From CBDESM01 sp965242485 (GTDB taxonomy: Bacteria > Chloroflexota > Dehalococcoidia > Bin125): DNA of 64,000 bases. The first letter of the stretch is position 1. The number at the start of each line of letters is the position of its first letter. Below the pieces are notes generated by a model. That model saw only the letters and a list, made by a program, of their open reading frames with translations. It was not told the DNA's origin and made no database searches. This document shows, piece by piece, positions 9,230 to 17,172 of this stretch. The position numbers were made by a program, and so were the translations under genes. The DNA lies in assembly GCA_965242485.1 (NCBI GenBank), contig CBDESM010000003.1, forward strand, positions 1,736,001 to 1,800,000, in the 5' to 3' direction.

Positions 9230-9724
9230 CTAGCGCGGCTTCGGCGGAATCGGGTCGCCGAAGCGCTCGTACAGCGCCGCCGCCACGTTCCCCGGCACGA
9301 GGTCGTCGACCGACTGCCGCAGCGACGCCAGCTCGCGGATGCGGCTGGCCGAGATGAACAGGTGCCGGTGCCCCGCCATCAGGAAGACCGACTCGATGTG
9401 CGGCGCCATCTTCTTGTTCATCAGCGCCATGTCGAACTCGGTCTCGAAGCCCGTCACGGCGCGGATGCCGCGCACCAGCACGCTCGCGCCCACCTCGTCC
9501 GCATAGCGGACCACCAGGCCCTCGAACGAGCTCGCCCGCACGTTCGGGCAGTGCTTCGTCGCCTCGCGAATCAGCTCCAGCCGCTCCTCGACCGTGAACA
9601 TCTGCTTGTCGCGACCGTAGACCGCCATCACCACCTCGTCGAACATCCCCGCCGCCCGCTGCACGATGTCGAGGTGCCCGTTCGTGATCGGATCGAAGCC
9701 GCCGGGATACAGCGCGATGGTCAT
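9230..9724 (-). CDS. coaD: Pantetheine-phosphate adenylyltransferase
   Basis: 164 residues from the ATG at 9724 (GGAGGCGGGCAG upstream); the longer frame to 9817 has no family similarity. Nucleotidyltransferase signatures are intact: YPGGFDPITNGH (T/HxGH) and ISASRIRELA near the C-terminus, plus RGIRAVTGFETEFDMALMN. It makes dephospho-CoA in CoA synthesis. The position 37 bp downstream of rsmD is the common bacterial rsmD-coaD arrangement. Confidence 0.96.
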   Translation of the reverse strand: MTIALYPGGFDPITNGHLDIVQRAAGMFDEVVMAVYGRDKQMFTVEERLELIREATKHCPNVRASSFEGLVVRYADEVGASVLVRGIRAVTGFETEFDMALMNKKMAPHIESVFLMAGHRHLFISASRIRELASLRQSVDDLVPGNVAAALYERFGDPIPPKPR

Positions 9725-9761
9725 CTGCCCGCCTCCGCTCCGGTGGCTGCATCCGGCCGGT

Positions 9762-10334
9762 TCATGCTCCGGCCTCGTAGGTATCGACGGCGCTATCACC
9801 ATAACGCCGCCGATCAATGCGGACTAGACGCCCGATGCGCTCGCCCGGCGGCGCCGCGCCGCCCCCGCCGCCGGCCCGCCTGCGCCAGATCACGAGGCCG
9901 CCCGGCGCGATCAGCCCGCCGGCACCCAAGCGTTCCGCCGCCGCCGCCGCGTTGACCCCGAACGGCGGATCGAGGAAGGCCAGCGAGGCCCGTTCGCGGA
10001 TGCGGCCGTAGCAGCGCTCCACCGGCATCCGGTGCACCGCGGCGGAGCCGGAAAGCCCCAGCGCTTCGAGGTTGCGCCGGATCACGCGGCAGGCCGCTCC
10101 ATCGCGCTCGACGAAATCCACGTGCCCCGCGCCGCGGCTGAGCGCTTCGATGCCGAGGTAGCCCGCGCCCGCGTACAGGTCCAGCACGCCGCCCGCGCAG
10201 GCTGCCGCGATCTCCGCCCGATCGAACAGCGCCTGCCGCAGGATCGCCGTCGCCGGCCGCGAGGCCGCGGCCGGGCTGAACAGCGCCCGCCCCGCCAGGC
10301 GTCCGCCGGTGACGCGCGCCTGGGACCGCGCCAT
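9762..10334 (-). CDS. rsmD: 16S rRNA (guanine(966)-N2)-methyltransferase
   Basis: 190 residues. Rossmann-fold SAM motif I is LDLYAGAGYLGIEALSRG and the amino-methyltransferase motif IV is DPPF at 122-125. The RsmD start RVTGGRLAGR is present. A Gly/Ala/Arg-rich insert (RRRAGGGGGAAPPGER) lies near residue 150. It modifies the small subunit rRNA. Six bases separate it from the upstream GH18-like gene. Confidence 0.92.
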   Translation of the reverse strand: MARSQARVTGGRLAGRALFSPAAASRPATAILRQALFDRAEIAAACAGGVLDLYAGAGYLGIEALSRGAGHVDFVERDGAACRVIRRNLEALGLSGSAAVHRMPVERCYGRIRERASLAFLDPPFGVNAAAAAERLGAGGLIAPGGLVIWRRRAGGGGGAAPPGERIGRLVRIDRRRYGDSAVDTYEAGA

Positions 10335-10340
10335 GCCGCG

Positions 10341-12155
10341 CTAGCCGCCGACTTCGACGGCGATCACGTGCCCGACGCGGACGTCGCCGTCGCCCACCAC
10401 GACCCGCGCCTCGTACTCGCCCGCCCGCGGCGGCAGCTGCCAGGCTTGCCGGCCCGCCGCCGCCGAGCCGCTGAGGATGCCCGCCTCGACGTCGAAGATC
10501 GGGATGAACAGGGCCGGGTTCGGGTACCGCAGATCGGGCGAGCCGAGCCGGAAGAACGCCTCCACGGCCGGCCAGAGGAACGCGTTGGACGGATCGGCCG
10601 AGATGTTGCCGAGGTGGATCCCGCCGAAGCCGTGCTCCGCCACCGCCAGCAGCTTGAACGCCGCGCTGAACCGGTTCTCGATCCAGACCGTCACCGTGCC
10701 GCCCTCGGCCGGGTAGGAGAACGAGACCGCGCGCGCCTCCTCGTCCCAGTGCAGTCCCGTGCTCGAATTGTCGATCAGCAGGCTGTCGGCCTGCAGCGTG
10801 ATCGACGAAGAGGGCGGATAGGGCCCGCGCTCGCGGACGCTGAGCAGGCTGGCGAGCCGCAGCGCCTCCCGCTGCGAGATCCGGGCCAGGCCGCCGGCGC
10901 TCCGCACCACGGCGTCCGACCGCAGCGCCAGCAGCAGCCGCTGCGGCTCGACCGCCTCCAGCAGCGCCGGCGCGGAATCCGCGATCGCCTGCTCGAACAG
11001 CGTCGGATCGACCGGCGGCTCGACCACGATGAAGTCCGCGGCCGCGCCCAGCGCCCCGACGTCGTAGGCCGAGGCCTCGAACGCGCCGCCCGGCGGGATC
11101 GGCACGTGCACGCTGAGCCCGCGGTCGTTGCGGCGCAGGTTCGCGGCGAGATCGGCGATGAAGGCGCTGAACTCGTCCCGCAGCGACGGCGAGACGCGCG
11201 AGTAGTCGACGTCGACGCCCTGGTAGCCGCCGCTCTGGACCGCGAACTGGATCGCGCTGATGTGCGCCCGCCGCAGGAAGTCGTCGGACAGGATCTCGTT
11301 GACGACGTCCGTCTCGTCCAGCCCGGCCGCCAGCGAGGGCCAGATGCTCAGCCCGGCCCCGGCCGCGGCCGGCGTGAACTGGCGGGCCACGTCGCGGCTC
11401 GGCCCGTCCAGCAGCGAGCCGTCGCCGCCGGGCCGCCAGGCCTGCGGATGCGCGATCGTCAGCGCCTCGACGACTTGGGCGGCCGCCTCCTGATCGCGCG
11501 GCAGGCGGCCGGCGATGATGCTGCTGAAGCGCGAGCGCCGCAGCACCGCGATGTTCGCCGGGACCTCCGCCACGGCCGCGCGCGCGGCCGACCCGTCCAG
11601 CGCCAGCTCGACGTCGCCGATCCGCCGCCACTCTGTCCCCGTCCATGTGTACGCGCCGAGGTTGCGCGCGTCCTGCGTCGGCGTCGTCAGCGCCAGCGTG
11701 ATCGTCGCCTCCCCCGTCCCCGCCGGCGCGCGCAGGTCGTAGATCGGGCTCGCCGCGACCAGTTCCCGCGGCGTTTCGGGCAGGCCGTCGCGCAGCTCGA
11801 GTCCGTACGGTTCCACCGCCGCCGGCTCCGCTTCGCCGACCGTCCGCTCGATCAGTCCCGGCTCCCAGAAGAGCACGACCAGCGCGCCCGCCAGCAACCC
11901 CCCGATGGCCAGCGCTGCGACGTATCCGAGCGGGATCCGCAACCGCCGCCGCGGCGCTTCGGCATGGGGATCCGGCATCGCTGCGACCGACGCGGCCGTG
12001 CGCCGCGCGCCGTCCCCGTCCGGGCCGGCGCGCCCGCTCCGCCCGATCCGCAGCCGTTCGCCGAACGGCCCCGCCGCGAACGGGGGCGGCTCCGCCGGCT
12101 TCCCGTCGCCGCCGATCCGGCGCGGCGGCCGCGGCTGGAACGGCTGCTCGCTCAT
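10341..12155 (-). CDS. Membrane-anchored GH18-like protein with degenerate active site
   Basis: 604 residues. A Pro/Arg-rich cytoplasmic N-terminus (1-72) and one membrane helix (about 76-96) are followed by an extracytoplasmic region whose core (about 265-520) resembles the YaaH/YdhD-type GH18 barrel: GYxGVDVDY, IADLAANLRR, and the late block VWIENRFSAAFKLL...GFGGIHLG. In the catalytic DxxDxDxE motif the first Asp is Q312 and the general acid Glu is S319, so glycosidase activity is unlikely; a sugar-binding or structural role is inferred. A beta-rich C-terminal domain follows. ATGA overlap with htrA suggests co-translation. Confidence 0.7.
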   Translation of the reverse strand: MSEQPFQPRPPRRIGGDGKPAEPPPFAAGPFGERLRIGRSGRAGPDGDGARRTAASVAAMPDPHAEAPRRRLRIPLGYVAALAIGGLLAGALVVLFWEPGLIERTVGEAEPAAVEPYGLELRDGLPETPRELVAASPIYDLRAPAGTGEATITLALTTPTQDARNLGAYTWTGTEWRRIGDVELALDGSAARAAVAEVPANIAVLRRSRFSSIIAGRLPRDQEAAAQVVEALTIAHPQAWRPGGDGSLLDGPSRDVARQFTPAAAGAGLSIWPSLAAGLDETDVVNEILSDDFLRRAHISAIQFAVQSGGYQGVDVDYSRVSPSLRDEFSAFIADLAANLRRNDRGLSVHVPIPPGGAFEASAYDVGALGAAADFIVVEPPVDPTLFEQAIADSAPALLEAVEPQRLLLALRSDAVVRSAGGLARISQREALRLASLLSVRERGPYPPSSSITLQADSLLIDNSSTGLHWDEEARAVSFSYPAEGGTVTVWIENRFSAAFKLLAVAEHGFGGIHLGNISADPSNAFLWPAVEAFFRLGSPDLRYPNPALFIPIFDVEAGILSGSAAAGRQAWQLPPRAGEYEARVVVGDGDVRVGHVIAVEVGG

Positions 12156-13288
12156 CGCGGCCGCCGCAGCTCGGGCGCGAGCAGATGCGTTTCGTCCTCG
12201 CCGCCGCTGTGGATCACGATCTCCGCCTCCACGCCCGCTTGCAGGCCCATCATCGCGTTGAGGTACGGAGTATCGGGGTCGATCGCGACGCCGTTGATCT
12301 CGCGGATGACGTCGCCCGGCCGGATCCGCGCCCGCGCGAACACGCCCTGCCGCCGCATCTCGATCAGGAACGAGCCCTGCGAGACATCAAGATCCAATTG
12401 CTGCGCCGCCGTCGGCGTCAGCAGCCGCTCGTTGACCACGCCGAACGTCGGCCGCGGATAGTTCCCGTCGCGGGCCGTGATCCCGCCCGCGATCTCGAGC
12501 ACCGTCGACATCGGCAGCGCGAAGCCCACGCCGTCGACGAACCGCCCGTCCCGCGTCTCGCGCGCCACGAACGTGGTCAGCCCGATCACGTCGCCGTCGA
12601 GCGAGACCAGCGCCCCGCCCGAGTTGCCGTGGTTCAGCGCCGCATCGGTCTGGATCAGCCCCTCCAGCTTGATCCGCGCCCGCGCGAACTCCGCCGACGG
12701 GTCGCTCACAATGCCCGAGGTCACCGCGATCCGCTCGCTCAGCAGCGAATTCCCGATCGCCAGCACGGTTTCGCCGTGGGCCGGCAGCTGGCGGCTGAAC
12801 GGCGCCGGGATCAGCGCCGCCGGCGACGTCCGCAGCACCGCCACGTCCGTGTACGGCGCGTCGTCGCCGACCCGCTCCGCCTCGCGCCGTCCGCCGTCGG
12901 GCGTCAGGATGCGGTACTTCGTCATCCCCTCGATCACGTGCGCCGCCGTGACGATGTGGCCCGACGAGTCCAGCACGATCCCCGTCGCCAACGCCGCCGG
13001 AATCCGCACCGTGCCGTCCTCCTCCGTCACCTCCTCGCCCTCCGCGTCGATCACCACGATCGACGGCGCCGCGTGCGCGTAGGCCCGCACGATCCGGTCG
13101 TCCAGCGCCGGGTCCAGCTTTTCCAGCTCTTCCGCCACGTGCGCGGCCGCGATCTCCCGCACCGCCTCTTCGCTCAGTTCCGGCGCGCCGCCGTCGAGCG
13201 CTCCCGTCGCGGCCAGCACTGCCGCGATGACCGCGCCGGCCGCGAGCCCCGCGATGATTCCGGTCAGTACGTAAGGGCGCACGCGCAA
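12152..13288 (-). CDS. htrA: HtrA/DegP-type serine protease with PDZ domain
   Basis: 378 residues with an N-terminal membrane anchor (about 7-29), a trypsin-like domain and one C-terminal PDZ domain (about 285-375). The triad is complete: H117 in VTAAHV, D148 in TDVAVLR and S223 in GNSGGAL. It would act outside the membrane in protein quality control. The start is TTG at 13288 or GTG at 13282; both read into RVRPYVLTG. It is first in the leftward group and divergent from the GreA-like gene. Confidence 0.9.
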   Translation of the reverse strand: MRVRPYVLTGIIAGLAAGAVIAAVLAATGALDGGAPELSEEAVREIAAAHVAEELEKLDPALDDRIVRAYAHAAPSIVVIDAEGEEVTEEDGTVRIPAALATGIVLDSSGHIVTAAHVIEGMTKYRILTPDGGRREAERVGDDAPYTDVAVLRTSPAALIPAPFSRQLPAHGETVLAIGNSLLSERIAVTSGIVSDPSAEFARARIKLEGLIQTDAALNHGNSGGALVSLDGDVIGLTTFVARETRDGRFVDGVGFALPMSTVLEIAGGITARDGNYPRPTFGVVNERLLTPTAAQQLDLDVSQGSFLIEMRRQGVFARARIRPGDVIREINGVAIDPDTPYLNAMMGLQAGVEAEIVIHSGGEDETHLLAPELRRPR

Positions 13289-13391
13289 TCCATCACGCCG
13301 GGCATCCGGCCCGCGGCCTGCTTCGATGGTATAGGGCCGCGCTGCACTGCAAATTTTACGGCTAGTTACGCTACACTATTGAAGTCGCGTT
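13289..13391. promoter_or_regulatory. Divergent promoter region htrA / greA-like gene
   Basis: 103 bp, noticeably AT-richer than its surroundings around 13350-13382. TACACT (13372-13377) is a plausible -10 for the rightward gene and TATACC (reverse complement of 13328-13333) for the leftward gene. No clear -35 boxes. Confidence 0.5.
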
Positions 13392-13910
13392 GTGCAGATG
13401 CATGCGGGCGCGGCTGGAGCGGACGCCGCCATCGTGCGCAAATCGATCCCCATCACCGCCGCCGGCCTCGAAAAGCTGCGTGCAGAACTGACCGATCTGA
13501 AAACCCGCGCCCGCCCCGAGGCCGCCGCGCGCATCCAGCAGTCGATCGAGGATTCGCCCGGCTCCCGCGAGGAGGGCGAGGGCGAGGAAACCAAAGCCGA
13601 ACAGGGCATGATCGAGAGCCGCATCCGCGAGCTCGAAGTGCTCATCTCCAACGCCGAGCTGATCGATGAAGCCAAGGCCGGCAAGTCGGACACCGTCACG
13701 CTGGGCGCGACGGTGACGGTCCGCGCCGCCCGCCGGCGGACCGACGCCAAGTACATGATCGTCGGGCCGGCCGAAGTCGATCCCGCGAACGGGCGGGTGA
13801 GCGACGAATCGCCCGTCGGCCGAGCGCTGCTGGGCGCGAAGGTCGGGGACACGGTGGAGGTGCAGGCCCCCGCGGGCGTGGTCAAGCTCCACGTCCGCGC
13901 CATCGAATAG
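13392..13910 (+). CDS. GreA/GreB-family transcription factor with divergent coiled-coil tip
   Basis: 172 residues. The coiled coil (about 20-90) opens with PITAAGLEKLRAELTDL and ends with MIESRIRELEVLISNAELID; the FKBP-like C-terminal domain holds VGRALLGAKVGDTVEVQAPAG, all typical of GreA. However, the tip GDLSENAEY, whose acidic residues hold the catalytic Mg in RNA polymerase's secondary channel, is replaced by SPGSREEGEGEET. It may be a GreA with a changed tip or a Gre-like anti-factor. The start is ATG 13392; GTG 13434, just before RKSIPIT, is a credible alternative. Confidence 0.8.
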   Translation: MQMHAGAAGADAAIVRKSIPITAAGLEKLRAELTDLKTRARPEAAARIQQSIEDSPGSREEGEGEETKAEQGMIESRIRELEVLISNAELIDEAKAGKSDTVTLGATVTVRAARRRTDAKYMIVGPAEVDPANGRVSDESPVGRALLGAKVGDTVEVQAPAGVVKLHVRAIE

Positions 13911-13952
13911 CGCGCCCGCCGGGCGCGCGCCGCCCACGGAGCCGCAACCCCC

Positions 13953-15440
13953 ATGCCCGACCGACCGCACGACTACGAACAGAGCCTGATCGACGAGCGC
14001 ATCGCCAAGGCCGGGCGCCTGCGCGCCGCCGGCGCCGAACCGTATCCCGCGCGGACCTCCCGCGACGCCGAAATCGCCGCCGCCCGCGCCGCGCTGGAAG
14101 CGCACGAGGCCGGCGGCCTCCGCCCCGCCGCCGTCACCGTCGCCGGGCGCATCTCCGCCCTGCGCGACGCCGGCCGCCTCGCGTTCATCGACCTCGCCGA
14201 CGAATCCGGCGAAATCCAGGTGCTCGCGTCCAAGAAAGCGCTGGGCGATGACTGGCCGCTGCTGGCGCAGCTCGACCTCGGCGACTTCATCGAAGCTTCG
14301 GGGCCGGTCGAGCGGTCGCGCCGCGGCGAAATCTCCGTGATGGCCGACGGCATCCGCCCGCTGGCCAAGGCATTGCGCGCCCCGCCCGAAAAATTCCACG
14401 GCCTCCGCGACGTCGAGCTCCGCTACCGCCGCCGCTACCTCGACCTGATCGCCAACGACGACTCCAAGCGCGTGCTCCGCACCCGCTCGCGCGTCGTCTC
14501 CGAAGTCCGCCGCTTCATGGAATCTCGCGGCTTCATGGAGGTCGAGACCCAGGTCCTGCAAAGCGCCGCCGGCGGCGCGGCCGCGCGCCCGTTCGAGACC
14601 CGCCTCAACGCGCTCGACGAGCCGCGCGTGCTGCGGATCGCGCTCGAACTCGACCTCAAGCGCCTCACCATCGGCGGCTTCGACAAGGTCTTCGAGATCG
14701 GCCGCGTCTTCCGCAACGAGGGCTTCGGCCACCGCTGGAACCCCGAGTTCACGATGCTCGAGTCCTACGAGGCCTACGCCGATTACGGCGACGTCGCCGA
14801 GATGGTCGAGCAGATGATCGCCCATGTCGCGCAGGCCGTGCACGGCTCGCTCCGCATCACTTACGGCGGCCGCGAGATCGACCTGGCCCCGCCCTTCGCG
14901 CGGATCACGATGGTCGACGCCGTCCGCGAGCACGTCGGCGTCGACTTCCGCGACTACGGCGATGTCGAAGCGATGGAAGCCCTGCTACGCGAGCACTCGA
15001 TCCCGATCCCGCCCGATGCCGGCTGGGCCAAGCTGTTCGACGAGCTCGTCTCGAAGAAGGTCGAGCCCGAACTCCAGCAGCCGACGTTCCTGCTCGACTA
15101 CCCGGTCGCGATCTCGCCGCTGGCCAAGCGGACCGAGTACGACGACGGCCTGGTCGAGCGCTTCGAGCTCTTCGTCGCCGGCTGGGAGCTGGCCAACTCC
15201 TATTCCGAGCTCAACGATCCGGTCGATCAGCGCAGCCGCTTCGAGCAGCAGCGCCGGCTCGCTGAAGCGGGCGACGAAGAAGCCGAGCAGATCGACGAGG
15301 ACTTTCTGATCGCGCTCGAGCACGGGATGCCGCCCACCGGCGGCCTCGGCATGGGCATGGACCGGCTCGCGATGCTGATGACCGACAGCCACTCGATCCG
15401 CGACGTGATCCTCTTCCCGCAGATGCGCGCGCAGCAGTAG
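13953..15440 (+). CDS. lysS: Lysyl-tRNA synthetase (class II)
   Basis: 495 residues. OB-fold anticodon-binding domain at 55-145, then the class II core: motif 1 near RRFMESRGFMEVETQ, motif 2 FRNEGFG...NPEFTMLE and motif 3 GLGMGMDRLAMLMTD. Some normally invariant positions differ: THHNALD reads TRLNALD, PELYLK reads LELDLK and the His before NPEFT is Trp. Overall length and both domains still fit LysRS. It lies 42 bp after the greA-like gene, a frequent greA-lysS pairing. Confidence 0.9.
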   Translation: MPDRPHDYEQSLIDERIAKAGRLRAAGAEPYPARTSRDAEIAAARAALEAHEAGGLRPAAVTVAGRISALRDAGRLAFIDLADESGEIQVLASKKALGDDWPLLAQLDLGDFIEASGPVERSRRGEISVMADGIRPLAKALRAPPEKFHGLRDVELRYRRRYLDLIANDDSKRVLRTRSRVVSEVRRFMESRGFMEVETQVLQSAAGGAAARPFETRLNALDEPRVLRIALELDLKRLTIGGFDKVFEIGRVFRNEGFGHRWNPEFTMLESYEAYADYGDVAEMVEQMIAHVAQAVHGSLRITYGGREIDLAPPFARITMVDAVREHVGVDFRDYGDVEAMEALLREHSIPIPPDAGWAKLFDELVSKKVEPELQQPTFLLDYPVAISPLAKRTEYDDGLVERFELFVAGWELANSYSELNDPVDQRSRFEQQRRLAEAGDEEAEQIDEDFLIALEHGMPPTGGLGMGMDRLAMLMTDSHSIRDVILFPQMRAQQ

Positions 15441-15836
15441 ATGCTGCACATCGTCGATGGCATGAACGTCCTCGCCAGCCGCCCCGACGGCTGGTGGCGC
15501 GACCGCGCCGCGGCGATGCGCCGCTTCGCCCGCGAAATCGACTCCCTCGCGGCCGGCCGCGACGGCGACTGGCTGATTGTGTTCGACGGCCGGCCCCGCC
15601 CGATCGACGGCCTCGATCACGCATCGGTCGAGTGGGCCCCGCGTCGCGGCCGCAACGCGGCCGACGACCGCATCGTCGAGATCGTCGGCAGCCGGGACGA
15701 GTGCATCGTCTACACGTCCGACCGCGAACTCCGCGACCGGGCCGCCGCCCTGGGCGCCGATGTCCGCAGCGCCGGCGCGCTCCTCGCGCTGCTCGGCCAG
15801 GCGCCGGGGCGATCTCCCGTGAACCGCCGCCGCTAA
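15441..15836 (+). CDS. NYN-domain (YacP-like) putative ribonuclease
   Basis: 131 residues beginning immediately after the lysS stop codon. PIN/NYN-fold acidic positions are visible: IVDGMNV (first Asp), VFDGRP, and NAADDRIVEIV followed by VYTSDRELRDRA, matching the YacP/NYN pattern of metal-binding aspartates. YacP/Rae1 proteins cut mRNA on ribosomes in some Firmicutes; here function is only inferred from the fold. Its TAA overlaps the stop of the convergent CaiB gene. Confidence 0.75.
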   Translation: MLHIVDGMNVLASRPDGWWRDRAAAMRRFAREIDSLAAGRDGDWLIVFDGRPRPIDGLDHASVEWAPRRGRNAADDRIVEIVGSRDECIVYTSDRELRDRAAALGADVRSAGALLALLGQAPGRSPVNRRR

Positions 15837-17122
15837 GCCGTCCGGATCGCCCCGTCCGCTTCCAGCTCCGCCGTCGCCGCCTCGTCGAAGCCCAGCTCGG
15901 AGAGGATCGCCCGCGTCTCGCTGGCGAAGGGGCGCATCACCCGCGCCGGCCGGAAGCCGGCGGCGTCGAGCTCGATCGGCGGCCCCAGCACGCGCATCGA
16001 GCCCAGCGCCGGGTGCTCCGCGTCGTGGAACATCTCGTTCGCGGCGGCCTGCGGGTCCTCGAACAGCTCGAACGGGAAGAGCACGGCCGAAGCCGGCACG
16101 CCCGCTTCCGACAGCACCGATTCCCAGTACGAAGTCGGACTGCCGCGCACGATCTCTTCCGCCCGCTCCCGCAGCGCCTCGAAGTGCGCCGCATCGCCGC
16201 GCCCGTCCTCCGCGTGCGGATCGTCCAGCCCCAGCGCGTCGATGAACCGCCGCCGCAGCCGCGAGCTGCCGCAGGCGATCGCGATCCACCCGTCCGCCGT
16301 GCTGTAGGTGCGGAAATACACCTGCAGCATCGCCGCCGAACGGACCGCCGGCAGGCCCGCCCGCTGCTCGTCGTACTCCGCCCCCCGCGCCCGCAGCTCG
16401 TCCAGGATTCGCCGCGCCTCGTCGTTCAGCTCGGTGTCGGCGCCCTCGACGCGCAGCATCTGCGTGTTGTTGAGCGTCATCGCCGCCTGCATCAGCGTCG
16501 CGTGCACCTCGCCGCCCTCGCCCGTCGCGTTGCGCCGCAGCAGCGCCGAGGCGATCCCGAACGCGAGCGATATCGCGCACATGTAGTCCGCCGAGACCGG
16601 ATCCCCGCTCACCGGCCGCCCCTCGCGGCTGCGCCCGTTCGCCACCATCAGCCCGCTGCGCGCCTGCACGACGATGTCCATCCCCGCCAGGTGCGCGTCG
16701 GGCCCGCGCCTGCCGAACGCGGTCACCGAGCCGATGATCAGCCGCGGGTACTTCTCCCGCAGCTCCGCCGCGCCGAGCCCGATCTTCTCGGCCAAGCCGG
16801 GCCGGAAGTTCATCAGCGCCACGTCGGCGCCGCGCAGCAGCGCGTCGATCACCTCGGGCGCGCGCGGATGCCGCAGATGCAGCGGCAGCGAGCGCTTGCC
16901 GCGGTTGCGCGACAGGAACGTCCGCGTCTCCATCTCCGCCAGCTGCCCCAGCTGCCGCGTCGGATCGCCTTCGAGCGACTCGATTTTGATCACGTCGGCC
17001 CCGCCCTCGGCCAGCAGCTGCGCGCAGAACGGTACGGCCACGAACTGGCCGAACTCGATCACGCGGATGCCCTCGAACGGCTGCGGGGCGGCGGTGAAAG
17101 CGCCTTCGGTCATTTCGGTCAT
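15833..17122 (-). CDS. CaiB/BaiF family III CoA-transferase
   Basis: 429 residues. The N-terminus FEGIRVIEFGQFVAVPFC...GGADVIKIE, the block RNRGKRSLPLHLRHP and the catalytic Asp in HLAGMDIVVQARSGLM are canonical for family III CoA-transferases, which move CoA between carboxylates. The substrate cannot be read from sequence. The start could be the ATG at 17122 or 17113. It stands alone, divergent from priA (50-bp gap) and convergent with the NYN gene. Confidence 0.92.
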   Translation of the reverse strand: MTEMTEGAFTAAPQPFEGIRVIEFGQFVAVPFCAQLLAEGGADVIKIESLEGDPTRQLGQLAEMETRTFLSRNRGKRSLPLHLRHPRAPEVIDALLRGADVALMNFRPGLAEKIGLGAAELREKYPRLIIGSVTAFGRRGPDAHLAGMDIVVQARSGLMVANGRSREGRPVSGDPVSADYMCAISLAFGIASALLRRNATGEGGEVHATLMQAAMTLNNTQMLRVEGADTELNDEARRILDELRARGAEYDEQRAGLPAVRSAAMLQVYFRTYSTADGWIAIACGSSRLRRRFIDALGLDDPHAEDGRGDAAHFEALRERAEEIVRGSPTSYWESVLSEAGVPASAVLFPFELFEDPQAAANEMFHDAEHPALGSMRVLGPPIELDAAGFRPARVMRPFASETRAILSELGFDEAATAELEADGAIRTA

Positions 17123-17172
17123 TTCGCCGCGACGCTAGCAGAGGCGCGGATAATGACGATGGAGGATGGACG

